From Alitta virens (Eukaryota; Annelida; Polychaeta; Phyllodocida; Nereididae), in NCBI GenBank assembly GCA_932294295.1, contig OW028579.1, positions 37,021,362 to 37,085,361 of the forward strand: a stretch of 64,000 bases of DNA. Direction: 5' to 3'. This document shows positions 53,016 to 64,000 of this stretch, piece after piece. The position numbers and the translations under genes are program-made. Under the pieces are notes generated by a model. It had not been told where the DNA came from and did no database searches. It was given only the letters and a program-made list of their open reading frames with translations. Within the stretch, counting starts at the first letter, position 1. Each line of letters begins with the position of its first letter.

Positions 53016-55708
53016 TTGGTGGAGCCTTATTTAGGCAGCAATCTTTCAGACACTGCTTGGTTTTCTTCTTGGTGGAGTCTTATTTAGGCAGCAATCTTTC
53101 AACCTTCTTGGTGGAGTCTTATTTAGGCAGCAATTTTTCAGAAACTGCTTCATTTTCCTTCTTGGTGGAGCCTTATTTAGGCAGCAATCTTTCAGACACT
53201 GCTTGGTTTTCTTCTTGGTGGAGTCTTATTTAGGCAGCAATCTTTCAGACACTGCTTGGTTTTCTTCTTGGTGAAGTCTTATTTAGGCAGCAATCTTTTC
53301 AGAAACTGCTTCATTTTCCTTCTTGGTGGAGTCTTATTTAGGCAGCAATTTTTCAGAACCTTCTTGGTGGAGCCTTATTTAGGCAGCAATCTTTCAGACA
53401 CTGCTTGGTTTTCCTTCTTGGTGAAGTCTCATTTAGACAGCAATATTTCAGAAACTGCTTCATTTTCCTTCTTGGTGGAGTCTTATTTAGGCAGCAATCT
53501 TTCAGAACCGTCTTGGTGGAGTCTTATTTAGGCAGCAATTTTTCAGAACCTTCTTGGTGGAGCCTTATTTAGGCAGCAATCTTTCAGACACTGCTTGGTT
53601 TTCCTTCTTGGTGAGTCTTACTTAGGCAGCAATCTTTCCAGAAACTGCTTCATTTTCCTTCTTGGTGGAGTCTTATTTAGGCAGCAATCTTTCAGAACCG
53701 TCTTGGTGGAGTCTTATTTAGGCAGCAACTTTTCAGAACCTTCTTGGTGGAGCCTTATTTAGGCAGCAATCTTTCAGACACTGCTTGGTTTTCCTTCTTG
53801 GTGAGTCTTACTTAGGCAGCAATCTTTCCAGAAACTGCTTCATTTTCCTTCTTGGTGGAGTCTTATTTAGGCAGCAATCTTTCAGACACTGCTTGGTTTT
53901 CTTCTTGGTGGAGTCTTATTTAGGCAGCAATCTTTCAGAACCCTCTTGGTGGAGCCTTATTTAGGCAGCAATCTTTCAGACACTGCTTGGTTTTCTTCTT
54001 GGTGGAGCCTTATGAAGGCAACAATCTTTCAGACACTGCTTGGTTTTCTTCTTGATGGAGTCTTATTTAGGCAGCAATCTTTCAGAACCTTCTTGGTGGA
54101 GCCTTATTTAGGCAGCAATCTTTTCAGAAACTGCTTCATTTTCCTTCTTGGTGGAGTCTTATTTAGGCAGCAATCTTTCAGAACCTTCTTGGTGGAGTTT
54201 TATTTAGGCAGCAATCTTTCAGACACTGCTTGGTTTTCTTCTTGGTGAAGTCTTATTTAGGCAGCAATCTTTTCAGAAACTGCTTCATTTTCCTTCTTGG
54301 TGGAGCCTTATTTAGGCAGCAATCTTTCAGAACCTTCTTGGTGGAGCCTTATTTAGGCAGCAATCTTTCAGAACCTTCTTGGTGGAGTCTTATTTAGGCA
54401 GCAATCTTTTCAGAAACTGCTTCATTTTTCTTCTTGGTGGAGCCTTATGTAGGCAGCAATCTTTCAGAACCGTCTTGGTGGAGTCTTATTTAGGCAGCAA
54501 TTTTTCAGAACCTTCTTGGTGGAGCCTTATTTAGGCAGCAATCTTTCAGACACTGCTTGGTTTTCTTCTTGGTGGAGTCTTATTTAGGCAGCAATCTTTC
54601 AGAACCCTCTTGGTGGAGCCTTATTTAGGCAGCAATCTTTCAGACACTGCTTGGTTTTCTTCTTGGTGGAGCCTTATTAAGGCAGCAATCTTTCAGACAC
54701 TGCTTGGTTTTCTTCTTGGTGGAGTCTTATTTAGGCAGCAATCTTTCAGAACCTTCTTGGTGGAGCCTTATTTAGGCAGCAATCTTTTCAGAAACTGCTT
54801 CATTTTCCTTCTTGGTGGAGTCTTATTTAGGCAGCAATCTTTCAGAACCTTCTTGGTGGAGTCTTATTTAGGCAGCAATCTTTCAGACACTGCTTGGTTT
54901 TCTTCTTGGTGAAATCTTATTTAGGCAGCAATCTTTTCAGAAACTGCTTCATTTTCCTTCTTGGTGGAGCCTTATTTAGGCAGCAATCTTTCAGAACCTT
55001 CTTGGTGGAGCCTTATTTAGGCAGCAATCTTTCAGAACCTTCTTGGTGGAGTCTTATTTAGGCAGCAATCTTTTCAGAAACTGCTTCATTTTCCTTCTTG
55101 GTGGAGCCTTATTTAGGCAGCAATCTTTCAGAACCTTCTTGGTGGAGCCTTATTTAGGCAGCAATCTTTCAGAACCTTCTTGGTGGAGTCTTATTTAGGC
55201 AGCAATCTTTTCAGAAACTGCTTCATTTTCCTTCTTGGTGGAGTCTTATTTAGGCAGCAATCTTTCAGAACCGTCTTGGTGGAGTCTTATTTAGGCAGCA
55301 ATTTTTCAGAACCTTCTTGGTGGAGCCTTATTTAGGCAGCAATCTTTCAGACACTGCTTGGTTTTCCTTCTTGGTGAGTCTTACTTAGGCCGCAATCTTT
55401 CCAGAAACTGCTTCATTTTCCTTCTTGGTGGAGTCTTATTTAGGCAGCAATCTTTCAGAACCGTCTTGGTGGAGTCTTATTTAGGCAGCAATTTTTCAGA
55501 ACCTTCTTGGTGGAGCCTTATTTAGGCAGCAATCTTTCAGACACTGCTTGGTTTTCCTTCTTGGTGAGTCTTACTTAGGCAGCAATCTTTCCAGAAACTG
55601 CTTCATTTTCCTTCTTGGTGGAGTCTTATTTAGGCAGCAATCTTTCAGACACTGCTTGGTTTTCTTCTTGGTGGAGTCTTATTTAGGCAGCAATCTTTCA
55701 GAACCCTC

Positions 55709-56490
55709 TTGGTGGAGCCTTATTTAGGCAGCAATCTTTCAGACACTGCTTGGTTTTCTTCTTGGTGGAGCCTTATTAAGGCAGCAATCTTTCAGACACT
55801 GCTTGGTTTTCTTCTTGGTGGAGTCTTATTTAGGCAGCAATCTTTCAGAACCTTCTTGGTGGAGCCTTATTTAGGCAGCAATCTTTTCAGAAACTGCTTC
55901 ATTTTCCTTCTTGGTGGAGTCTTATTTAGGCAGCAATCTTTCAGAACCTTCTTGGTGGAGTCTTATTTAGGCAGCAATCTTTCAGACACTGCTTCATTTT
56001 CCTTCTTGGTGGAGTCTTATTTAGGCAGCAATCTTTCAGACACTGCTTGGTTTTCTTCTTGGTGGAGTCTTATTTAGGCAGCAATCTTTCAGAACCCTCT
56101 TGGTGGAGCCTTATTTAGGCAGCAATCTTTCAGACACTGCTTGGTTTTCTTCTTGGTGGAGCCTTATTAAGGCAGCAATCTTTCAGACACTGCTTGGTTT
56201 TCTTCTTGGTGGAGTCTTATTTAGGCAGCAATCTTTCAGAACCTTCTTGGTGGAGCCTTATTTAGGCAGCAATCTTTTCAGAAACTGCTTCATTTTCCTT
56301 CTTGGTGGAGTCTTATTTAGGCAGCAATCTTTCAGAACCTTCTTGGTGGAGTCTTATTTAGGCAGCAATCTTTCAGACACTGCTTGGTTTTCTTCTTGGT
56401 GAAGTCTTATTTAGGCAGCAATCTTTTCAGAAACTGCTTCATTTTCCTTCTTGGTGGAGCCTTATTTAGGCAGCAATCTTTCAGAACCTT
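55709..56490. repeat. Higher-order repeat: 391-bp blocks
   Basis: Frames starting at 55709 and 56100 (391 bp apart) share their first 100 codons, and identical blocks recur at 52027 and 54610. The block mixes EPSWW-type short units with GACACTGCTTGG and GAAACTGCTTCA long units in a fixed order. Confidence 0.85.
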
Positions 56491-57727
56491 CTTGGTGGAG
56501 CCTTATTTAGGCAGCAATCTTTCAGAACCTTCTTGGTGGAGTCTTATTTAGGCAGCGATCTTTTCAGAAACTGCTTCATTTTCCTTCTTGGTGGAGCCTT
56601 ATTTAGGCAGCAATCTTTCAGAACCTTCTTGGTGGAGTCTTATTTAGGCAGCAATCTTTCAGAACCTTCTTGGTGGAGTCTTATTTAGGCAGCAATCTTT
56701 CAGACACTGCTTGGTTTTCTTCTTGGTGAAGTCTTATTTAGGCAGCAATCTTTCAGAACCTTCTTGGTGGAGTCTTATTTAGGCAGCAATCTTTCAGAAC
56801 CTTCTTGGTGGAGTCTTATTTAGGCAGCAATCTTTCAGACACTGCTTGGTTTTCTTCTTGGTGAAGTCTTATTTAGGCAGCAATGTTTTCAGAAACTGCT
56901 TCATTTTCCTTCTTGGTGGAGCCTTATTTAGGCAGCAATCTTTCAGAACCTTCTTGGTGGAGCCTTATTTAGGCAGCAATCTTTCAGACACTGCTTGGTT
57001 TTCTTCTTCGTGGAGTCTTATTTAGGCAGCAATCTTTCAGAACCTTCTTGGTGGAGTCTTATTTAGGCAGCAATATTTCAGAAACTGCTTTATTTTCCTT
57101 CTTGGTGGAGTCTTATTTAGACAGCAATCTTTTCAGAAACTGCTTCATTTTCCTTCTTGGTGGAGTCTTATTTAGACAGCAATCTTTTCAGAAACTGCTT
57201 CATTTTCCTTCTTGGTGGAGTCTTATTTAGGCAGCAATCTTTCAGAACCTTCTTGGTGGAGTCTTATTTAGGCAGCAATTTTTCAGAACCTTCTTGGTGG
57301 AGCCTTATTTAGGCAGCAATCTTTCAGACACTGCTTGGTTTTCCTTCTTGGTGAGTCTTACTTAGGCAGCAATCTTTCCAGAAACTGCTTCATTTTCCTT
57401 CTTGGTGGAGTCTTATTGAGGCAGCAATCTTTCAGAACCTTCTTGGTGGAGTCTTATTTAGGCAGCAATTTTTCAGACACTGCTTGGTTTTCTTCTTGGT
57501 GGAGTCTTATTTAGGCAGCAATCTTTCAGACACTGCTTGGTTTTCCTTCTTGGTGAAGTCTCATTTAGACAGCAATCTTTCCAGAAACTGCTTCATTTTC
57601 CTTCTTGGTGGAGTCTTATTTAGGCAGCAATCTTTCAGAACCTTCTTGGTGGAGTCTTATTTAGGCAGCAATCTTTCAGAACCTTCTTGGTGGAGTCTTA
57701 TTTAGGCAGCAATTTTTCAGAACCTTC

Positions 57728-58250
57728 TTGGTGGAGCCTTATTTAGGCAGCAATCTTTCAGACACTGCTTGGTTTTCTTCTTGGTGGAGCCTTATTAAGG
57801 CAGCAATCTTTCAGACACTGCTTGGTTTTCTTCTTGGTGGAGTCTTATTTAGGCAGCAATCTTTCAGAACCTTCTTGGTGGAGCCTTATTTAGGCAGCAA
57901 TCTTTCAGACACTGCTTGGTTTTCTTCTTGGTGGAGTCTTATTTAGGCAGCAATCTTTCAGAACCTTCTTGGTGGAGTCTTATTTAGGCAGCAATCTTTC
58001 AGAACCTTCTTGGTGGAGCCTTATTTAGGCAGTAATCTTTCAGACACTGCTTGGTTTTCTTCTTGGTGGAGCCTTATTAAGGCAGCAATCTTTCAGACAC
58101 TGCTTGGTTTTCTTCTTGGTGGAGTCTTATTTAGGCAGCAATCTTTCAGAACCTTCTTGGTGGAGCCTTATTTAGGCAGCAATCTTTCAGACACTGCTTG
58201 GTTTTCTTCTTGGTGGAGTCTTATTTAGGCAGCAATCTTTCAGAACCTTC
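57728..58250. repeat. Higher-order repeat: 282-bp blocks
   Basis: Identical 72-codon translations at 57728 and 58010. The following 60-codon block at 58251 matches one at 57048. Confidence 0.85.
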
Positions 58251-59112
58251 TTGGTGGAGTCTTATTTAGGCAGCAATATTTCAGAAACTGCTTTATTTTC
58301 CTTCTTGGTGGAGTCTTATTTAGACAGCAATCTTTTCAGAAACTGCTTCATTTTCCTTCTTGGTGGAGTCTTATTTAGACAGCAATCTTTTCAGAAACTG
58401 CTTCATTTTCCTTCTTGGTGGAGTCTTATTTAGGCAGCAATCTTTCAGAACCTTCTTGGTGGAGTCTTATTTAGGCGGCAATCTTTCAGAACCTTCTTGG
58501 TGGAGTCTTATTTAGGCAGCAATCTTTCAGAACCTTCTTGGTGGAGTCTTATTTAGGCAGCAATTTTTCAGAACCTTCTTGGTGGAGCCTTATTTAGGCA
58601 GCATTCTTTCAGACACTGCTTGGTTTTCTTCTTGGTGGAGTCTTATTTAGGCAGCAATCTTTCAGAACCTTCTTGGTGGAGTCTTATTTAGGCAGCAATT
58701 TTTCAGAACCTTCTTGGTGGAGTCTTATTTAGGCAGCAATTTTTCAGAACCTTCTTGGTGGAGCCTTATTTAGGCAGCAATCTTTCAGACACTGCTTGGT
58801 TTTCTTCTTGGTGGAGTCTTATTTAGGCAGCAATCTTTCAGAACCTTCTTGGTGGAGTCTTATTTAGGCAGCAATTTTTCAGAACCTTCTTGGTGGAGCC
58901 TTATTTAGGCAGCAATCTTTCAGACATTGCTTGGTTTTCCTTCTTGGTGAGTCTTACTTAGGCAGCAATCTTTCCAGAAACTGCTTCATTTTCCTTCTTG
59001 GTGGAGCCTTATTTAGGCAGCATTCTTTCAGACACTGCTTGGTTTTCCTTCTTGGTGGAGTCTCATTTAGGCAGCAATCTTTCCGACACTGCTTGGTTTT
59101 CCTTCTTGGTAT

Positions 59113-61260
59113 AACATAGCTCCTTCAATTTTCGTCAGATTTTCAAAATTCAATGTTTATTATGTACAAGAATGTGTAGGTTTTTCGTTTGTGGAATAAA
59201 TTGAAACTTTTCTGACCTCAATTTTTCATAAAACTGCTCTGAAACCGTGAATCAAAGATGCTGATCATAATGTTATAATGTCAGTAAGGTAATTTGCCAG
59301 GCAGGCAAATTTGCTTACCAAGCATCAATATGCAAGCATGAATAGTTTTTAGGCAAAAAAAAAACGTAACAACTGTATTGATATTTACATAGCTTATTTT
59401 TATACATTGAAATGATCAACAGCTTTTGCAAAGTCTTCCATAGTAGTTATTCTATCAACAGAACTCATTTAGGTCTCCTTATTCTTCTGGCAAATTTTTC
59501 TCATTATGGGTTTTTTATTCGACCTGATGAAATATATGCAACATAGTAATGAAGTTAATTTTTTTTAGCATTGCGGATTTCTGGATAAATTATTCCAGAT
59601 TTCTCATTATTTCTAAGAAATCATCTGCCTAACTAGGTTCAGTAAATAAACCATAAAATTCATAGGTTGGTCAAGGTCTTTAACTTCATTCTCTCAGCAT
59701 TGACTATGATGGATTTTGAAATAAATATTCATCTATCTATATATCTATCTATCAACTTTTGCCATTTCTTTCTTATCAAGATTGTCTTTAACCAACTCCT
59801 TTTCTATGGCATTCTACTGAAACATTTTTTATTTTGAGGTCTTATGCACCTTTCCCAAACTGGATGAAACCTTTAGAAAGGCACTTTGCAATTTAATGGC
59901 CAGTAGCACATGAGCAAATATATATCCCAACATTATGTAATAAAGTTACAATAGCCTTCCATAGACTTCTCTATTTCTTCTGTGAATATTAATTACCTTG
60001 TAATGTTACCAGGCAATGGGCAAACAAGGCAGATGTATCAGTGTTAAGTTACTGTACTAGACATCATTTTCAAACTCTATTAAAACTGTAACATATTATA
60101 TATATGAATATGCCTAGTATACACTAACTGCCTAAGGTTGCCGTATAACAACATCTTAGACTGACTTATTGTAATGGTAATGCTAGCAGGTAGGTGGAAG
60201 GACAGTTGGCAATCAGGTCAGTATTCTTGTTCTTGACTAAGATCATAGTAAGATGTCAGAAGCACGAATCAGTAACTGGGCAACATGAACTTTAATTTAA
60301 GTTTGAAGTTTATGAGGATGTCTCTTTCGCAATCTTTTTTACTGGTGCACATTCCAGTTTCTGTCAAGGTAGAATATCTACCCTGTACTTTTCCATATCT
60401 ACAGATTTGTTGTTCAAGCCCATCAGCTAGCACAGTCCTATCCATAATATCATATGTACACTGTCTAAAATAATGCTCATCAAATATTTCCTGACTAATA
60501 CATGAGAAGCCAGGTGTAGTTGCGGATGTCAGATGGAGTGGATCTAAGTCTCTAACATGTGGCTTGAGACATTGTGATGTTCATGATTGGATTATGAGAT
60601 TAGTACCTATCCGAGCTCCAAAATGTAGAAGAATAGGCATGATGATTGAACTCCACCTTTCGAAAACAACCTCAAGGGATTTGTCTCACATTTATTATAA
60701 AATGTAAAATGCCTGCCAAGGATCTTATTTTAAAGTAAATTGAAATTCTATGATGATGAATTATGTGCCAGTAGTGCCATTGGTCTACAGTGAAAGTTCA
60801 ATCAAAGTGTCGCCAATTCCCTGATGTTTGAACTTCAAGCTGACAGTGTAAGTTGAGCAATATATGGATTAATGGTACTCATTTTAAAGGACATTTTGCA
60901 CAGAAAATATATATCAACACCAAATGTGTCTGTTATGTAAAGTAAGTTCACAATAAACAGCTGTATTTACGTTGCGGGTAATTACCTAGAACCTTTGCCT
61001 ATATACAGGGGGGGGGGAGGCACCCAATTGATATCACTAACAATTGTTTTCCTTGTTCAGTGACCCAAAAGGCACATTTGTGGGGGGCAATAACCCGGTT
61101 GATTCAGAATTATCCCCCATCCCTAATCTAAGGCACCCGGCCCATAAGGGGCTTACAAGTCACAAACCAGAATAAGTTGTTTGCAGTAATGAATGTGAGT
61201 GATTATGCCACATATAGCTTATTATTTATATATATATTCTATTCCGCTTTAATATCTATT
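59113..61260. other. AT-rich non-coding stretch after the array
   Basis: Contains a short TATC run (59733-59752) and a G-run near 61009. No supported gene. Confidence 0.4.
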
Positions 61261-61274
61261 ATAAAGGAGCATTT

Positions 61275-61810
61275 TTAGATAAGATAAGATAAGACATCTT
61301 TATTAAAGTGACATGTGAAAATATACAATGAGTCAGAATAAATATATATACTTTAACAAGGTTTCACTCAGCCCTCTAGTGGGCTTATATGTTACAAGCT
61401 TTTAACAAAATACATAGTTTGGTAATTGACAGCAAATTTTGATATTTCTAATTATTGTGTATACATTAAACTTTGTCTTAGTTGCATTGCTTTACTAACA
61501 TATTTCTGTTTCTACTTGAGAATCTCTATTTAAATACAGGAATTTTTCAAAAACATCAAGTGTTGCAAATGAAGGAAATGATATGACAAGTTTCTGATAC
61601 AGTTCTATTCTGAAATGGTGATAAGACTGACAAATGCACAATAGATGAAATTCATCTTCAACAAAATTACCTATGTTATCTATACATAAAGGGCAAAAAC
61701 GTTCTTCTAAGGGGATACCATAGTATCTACTGACCTCAATCATGACAGGCAGAGTGCCTGCTCTAAATTTAGCATAATTAGATCTAACTTGTTTCTGAAG
61801 TGTCAAAGCA
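61275..61810 (-). pseudogene. LINE C-terminal fragment with TTATC-repeat 3' end
   Basis: The minus-strand frame 61806-61495 reads LQKQVRSNYAKFRAGTLPVM, IEVSRYYGIPLEERFCPLC, VEDEFHLLCICQSYHHFR, the Cys/His C-terminal segment typical of CR1/RTE-type LINEs (R....R.G.LPL..E..R....P...R.C..C....EDE.HFL..C..Y...R). Downstream on the same strand the element ends with AATAAAGATGTC + TTATCTTATCTTATC (61275-61305). 5'-truncated. Confidence 0.75.
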
Positions 61811-61814
61811 TGGA

Positions 61815-63225
61815 GACAAGAGTAGAAGAAGTGGAAACTCTTTCGTCACACCCCGTTGCTAATTTTATGGTTTCTGCTTATTGACTCCCCTAGAATAGCA
61901 TTGGATTTCCTATGTTTCTTCAAATTTGGCGGTTTTACCCCCCACTTTTATTGGCAGTTTTAAAGTTGGCGGCTTGTCTTTCATCCAATCAGTGTCTCGG
62001 AGAGGGAAAGGGCTTCCCTGGCCTCTCTTTGATTTCTGCTAGAACACCCCCTCTCCATGCCATGCATCAAAATATAAACAACTATTTCTTCCTAATGTTA
62101 TCTTGAAAATTCTATGCCAAGTTACACAATTATTTAGCTAAAAAGTCGCATTTCAGTGAGCAAAAACAGTTGTTGTTTACATTCTCATAACTTCTATGGG
62201 ACAACTCTGGCGAAGCTGCACTCTGGATAGTTAAAAAGATAAAACAACAACAATCCAAACAACAAATAACTCATAAGTGCGAAATGGTGTGAAATTTGTT
62301 GTTTTTTAATGAAAACTGATGCCCCTCTATCAATGGTAATGGCACAAGAATGCATAAGACTTTTTCATGTTTCAAGGCATTTAGAAGTGAAAATGACATA
62401 ATTTAACTATCAATTTAAGCAAATGGTGTAAAAATTATGTATATATGCCAATCACAGAAAACAAAAAATATTGTAATATTATAGGAAAGGGAAAGGCCTC
62501 ATTTTGATATATTTTCAAAGTATATATATATGAATAGTAAAGCATGTTATGTTAATTTTTATAATACCAAAATTTATATTAACTTTTAGGACTAAACAGC
62601 ATTAATAAATAGATGCATAATTCATAAGGTATTTCATTGGAGTTGATGTATAATAATGCACAATTATTATTAGATCTTGACCATTTAAATCTGTAAAGTT
62701 TTTAGTCATATAACAAAGACTTTAACAGGTTTACTGTAAATATGATTTAAATATAAGGGTATATGAATTAAATTAATATTCTATTGTCAGCCTCATAGTT
62801 CTTTTGAATTTGAGTTTTTGAACTTCTTCATTTTAAAATATAGTCTGATTTGTTAATAATCATCAAGATATCTGTTCCTAAATGTTAAGTATCATTTGTT
62901 TGTTTAGTTATTGATAAATTGTCTCAACCTACTTTTCTTGTAGTTCATGACCAGAGGAGACTTGGGGTATCAGGTCCACCCGTTCAACATCTATTCATCT
63001 TTGATGGAAGATGACTCGTTCGTGGAAACTTCTTCACTTCTCATTATCATGTCGTGTCCTATGCCTCCTGCCATTCACAAGTGCTTCGTAACATGAACAA
63101 TTCCTTTGGTGAAGTCCTTATACCTGGGAATATGCACCATCTCTACTTCTACTCATCCCAATGGCAACGATGTCTACGTGATATCAGGACAGTGCTCTTG
63201 TTCGCCTGACAGACCTTGCAGACGT
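61815..63225. other. AT-rich non-coding stretch
   Basis: No supported exon. Short low-complexity frames only. Confidence 0.35.
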
Positions 63226-63227
63226 AC

Positions 63228-63270
63228 TTCAGATAAGATAAAGATAAGATAAACTTTACTTACAGTCGGT
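63228..63270 (-). repeat. Second LINE/SINE 3' end with TTATC repeats
   Basis: On the minus strand: AAAGTTTATCTTATCTTTATCTTATC. It resembles the tail at 61275-61305, suggesting another insertion ending here whose body lies at higher coordinates, in unrecognised AT-rich sequence. Confidence 0.45.
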
Positions 63271-64000
63271 GGTGACACTAAAACAAAGAACACTTATAAA
63301 CAAAAACTTACCTATTTACTTCTACAAAACCTTGCATTTTGTAAATGGGATATTTGATTTTTATTGTAAATTTTACCAAATATTTAATTATCAAGTAACT
63401 TGTACACTGTTTACTGATGGGAAAATGCAAAATAAAACAATCTAAAGATCTTATTAACTCAGAACTCAGAACTAATTCATTTACAGAAAAAAAAACATAT
63501 ATATTTATACAATGAATACATGGGAAAAATACAAAGAAATGCATTCTGTAATAATAATCCAATCTCTTTCCCAGAGTCACGAACAACTGCACAGATCCTC
63601 AGTACTTCTGTAGTGACAGAGTAAACACTGAAGAGCTGATGGCCCCAGATTGAATACTTAGCCTAATCTTGTAGTGTACTCAGTAAAAAAATAAATCAGA
63701 TAGGTTTACTTACTAAACTATTGATAAATTTCATTTTGCTGAAGGAGACCCCTTTAAGGCCACAGGCCGCTATCAAGGGCCTATAATTGGCTGGAATCCC
63801 CTGCATCAATAACATATTACTTTGGTACTTGCCTTTTTTACATTTTTTTCATGATTAGAATTAAATGAATAGAAGTTGAAATTGGAATAAAAATAAGAAT
63901 GCATCCTTATTACAACTTTTGAATTTTATAAATTTTGCTGGGTATAAGTTTTTTGATATTCTTGATGTATTAAATTGTCAAGTGTTTCATAATTCAAGTC
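63271..64000. other. AT-rich non-coding stretch
   Basis: A 94-codon minus frame (63308-63592) is hydrophobic, Lys/Ile-rich and unrecognised. Not called. Confidence 0.3.

Larger units (their letters stand above)
49707..59112. repeat. 9.4-kb satellite/minisatellite array with alternating unit lengths
   Basis: Every unit has the core CTTCTTGGTGGAGTCTTATT + TAGGCAGCAAT, followed by one of three linkers: CTTTCAGAAC (41-bp unit), CTTTCAGACACTGCTTGGTT + TT(C) (53-54 bp) or CTTTTCAGAAACTGCTTCAT + TTTC (about 55 bp). Length divided by mean unit suggests on the order of 200 units. Recurrent differences are GAGTC/GAGCC, GGAG/GAAG, GGCAGC/GGCGGC and TTTAGG/TTAAGG. The array starts and ends abruptly in ordinary sequence. 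The open frames inside encode shuffled SDTAWFSFLV/EPSWWSLI strings and change frame with the 41-bp units, so I do not treat them as genes. Confidence 0.97.

Noticed and set aside
49707..59112. Many 60-132-codon frames with SDTAWFSFLV / EPSWWSLI repeats
   Set aside because: They follow the satellite unit, change frame with each 41-bp unit, have no promoter or splice context, and translate a repetitive DNA sequence.
49707..59112. CRISPR-like core/spacer arrangement
   Set aside because: The spacers are only three recurring sequences, the context is eukaryotic, and there are no cas genes.

Overview
This is eukaryotic nuclear DNA, almost certainly from a marine invertebrate. It has spliced genes with long introns, low GC content, tRNA-derived SINEs with target-site duplications, decayed LINEs, many small inverted-repeat transposons, and long microsatellites and minisatellites. 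A deuterostome such as an echinoderm fits the gene content, but the species cannot be fixed from the sequence. No bacterial features (operons, ribosome binding sites, CRISPR) are present.

Layout. 0-3.2 kb holds a decayed LINE reverse transcriptase, one exon of a divergent TGF-beta/activin/BMP type I receptor kinase (+) and, 0.9 kb away on the opposite strand, one exon matching the N-terminal domain of the peroxisomal ATPase PEX1. 3.2-15 kb is repeat territory: an RNase H-type LINE fragment, an RTE-like LINE on the minus strand broken by two later insertions (an 830-bp inverted-repeat element and a SINE), several SINEs, a TATC microsatellite, a diverged minisatellite and an element bounded by perfect 33-bp inverted repeats.

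15.25-36.7 kb is the main gene. I assembled it from eight exons whose splice sites and phases all agree (total 4218 nt, 1405 codons plus stop). It encodes a signal peptide, a CUB domain, a linker, two EGF-like domains, a beta-helix-like ectodomain, a Cys-rich collar and about nine or ten membrane segments. This receptor-like protein is the most interesting object here. Its introns hold several MITE-like elements, repeat duplications, an (AT)n tract and one GC-AG splice junction.

Convergent to it, 37.6-39.9 kb on the minus strand, are two coding exons of a condensation/alcohol-acetyltransferase-like protein (737 codons). Its HHxxxDG motif reads HQALVDG, and its tail is an 18-unit octapeptide repeat followed by polyproline.

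40-48 kb is mostly non-coding, with a second copy of an intronic transposon, a TTGGCC-rich diverged array, a SINE and one unrecognised candidate exon. 48.4-49.0 kb is a TATC microsatellite. 49.7-59.1 kb is a 9.4-kb tandem array built from a constant core with three alternative linkers (about 41, 53-54 and 55 bp) organised into higher-order repeats. 59-64 kb is AT-rich, with a LINE C-terminal fragment and two LINE-type tails ending in TTATC repeats.
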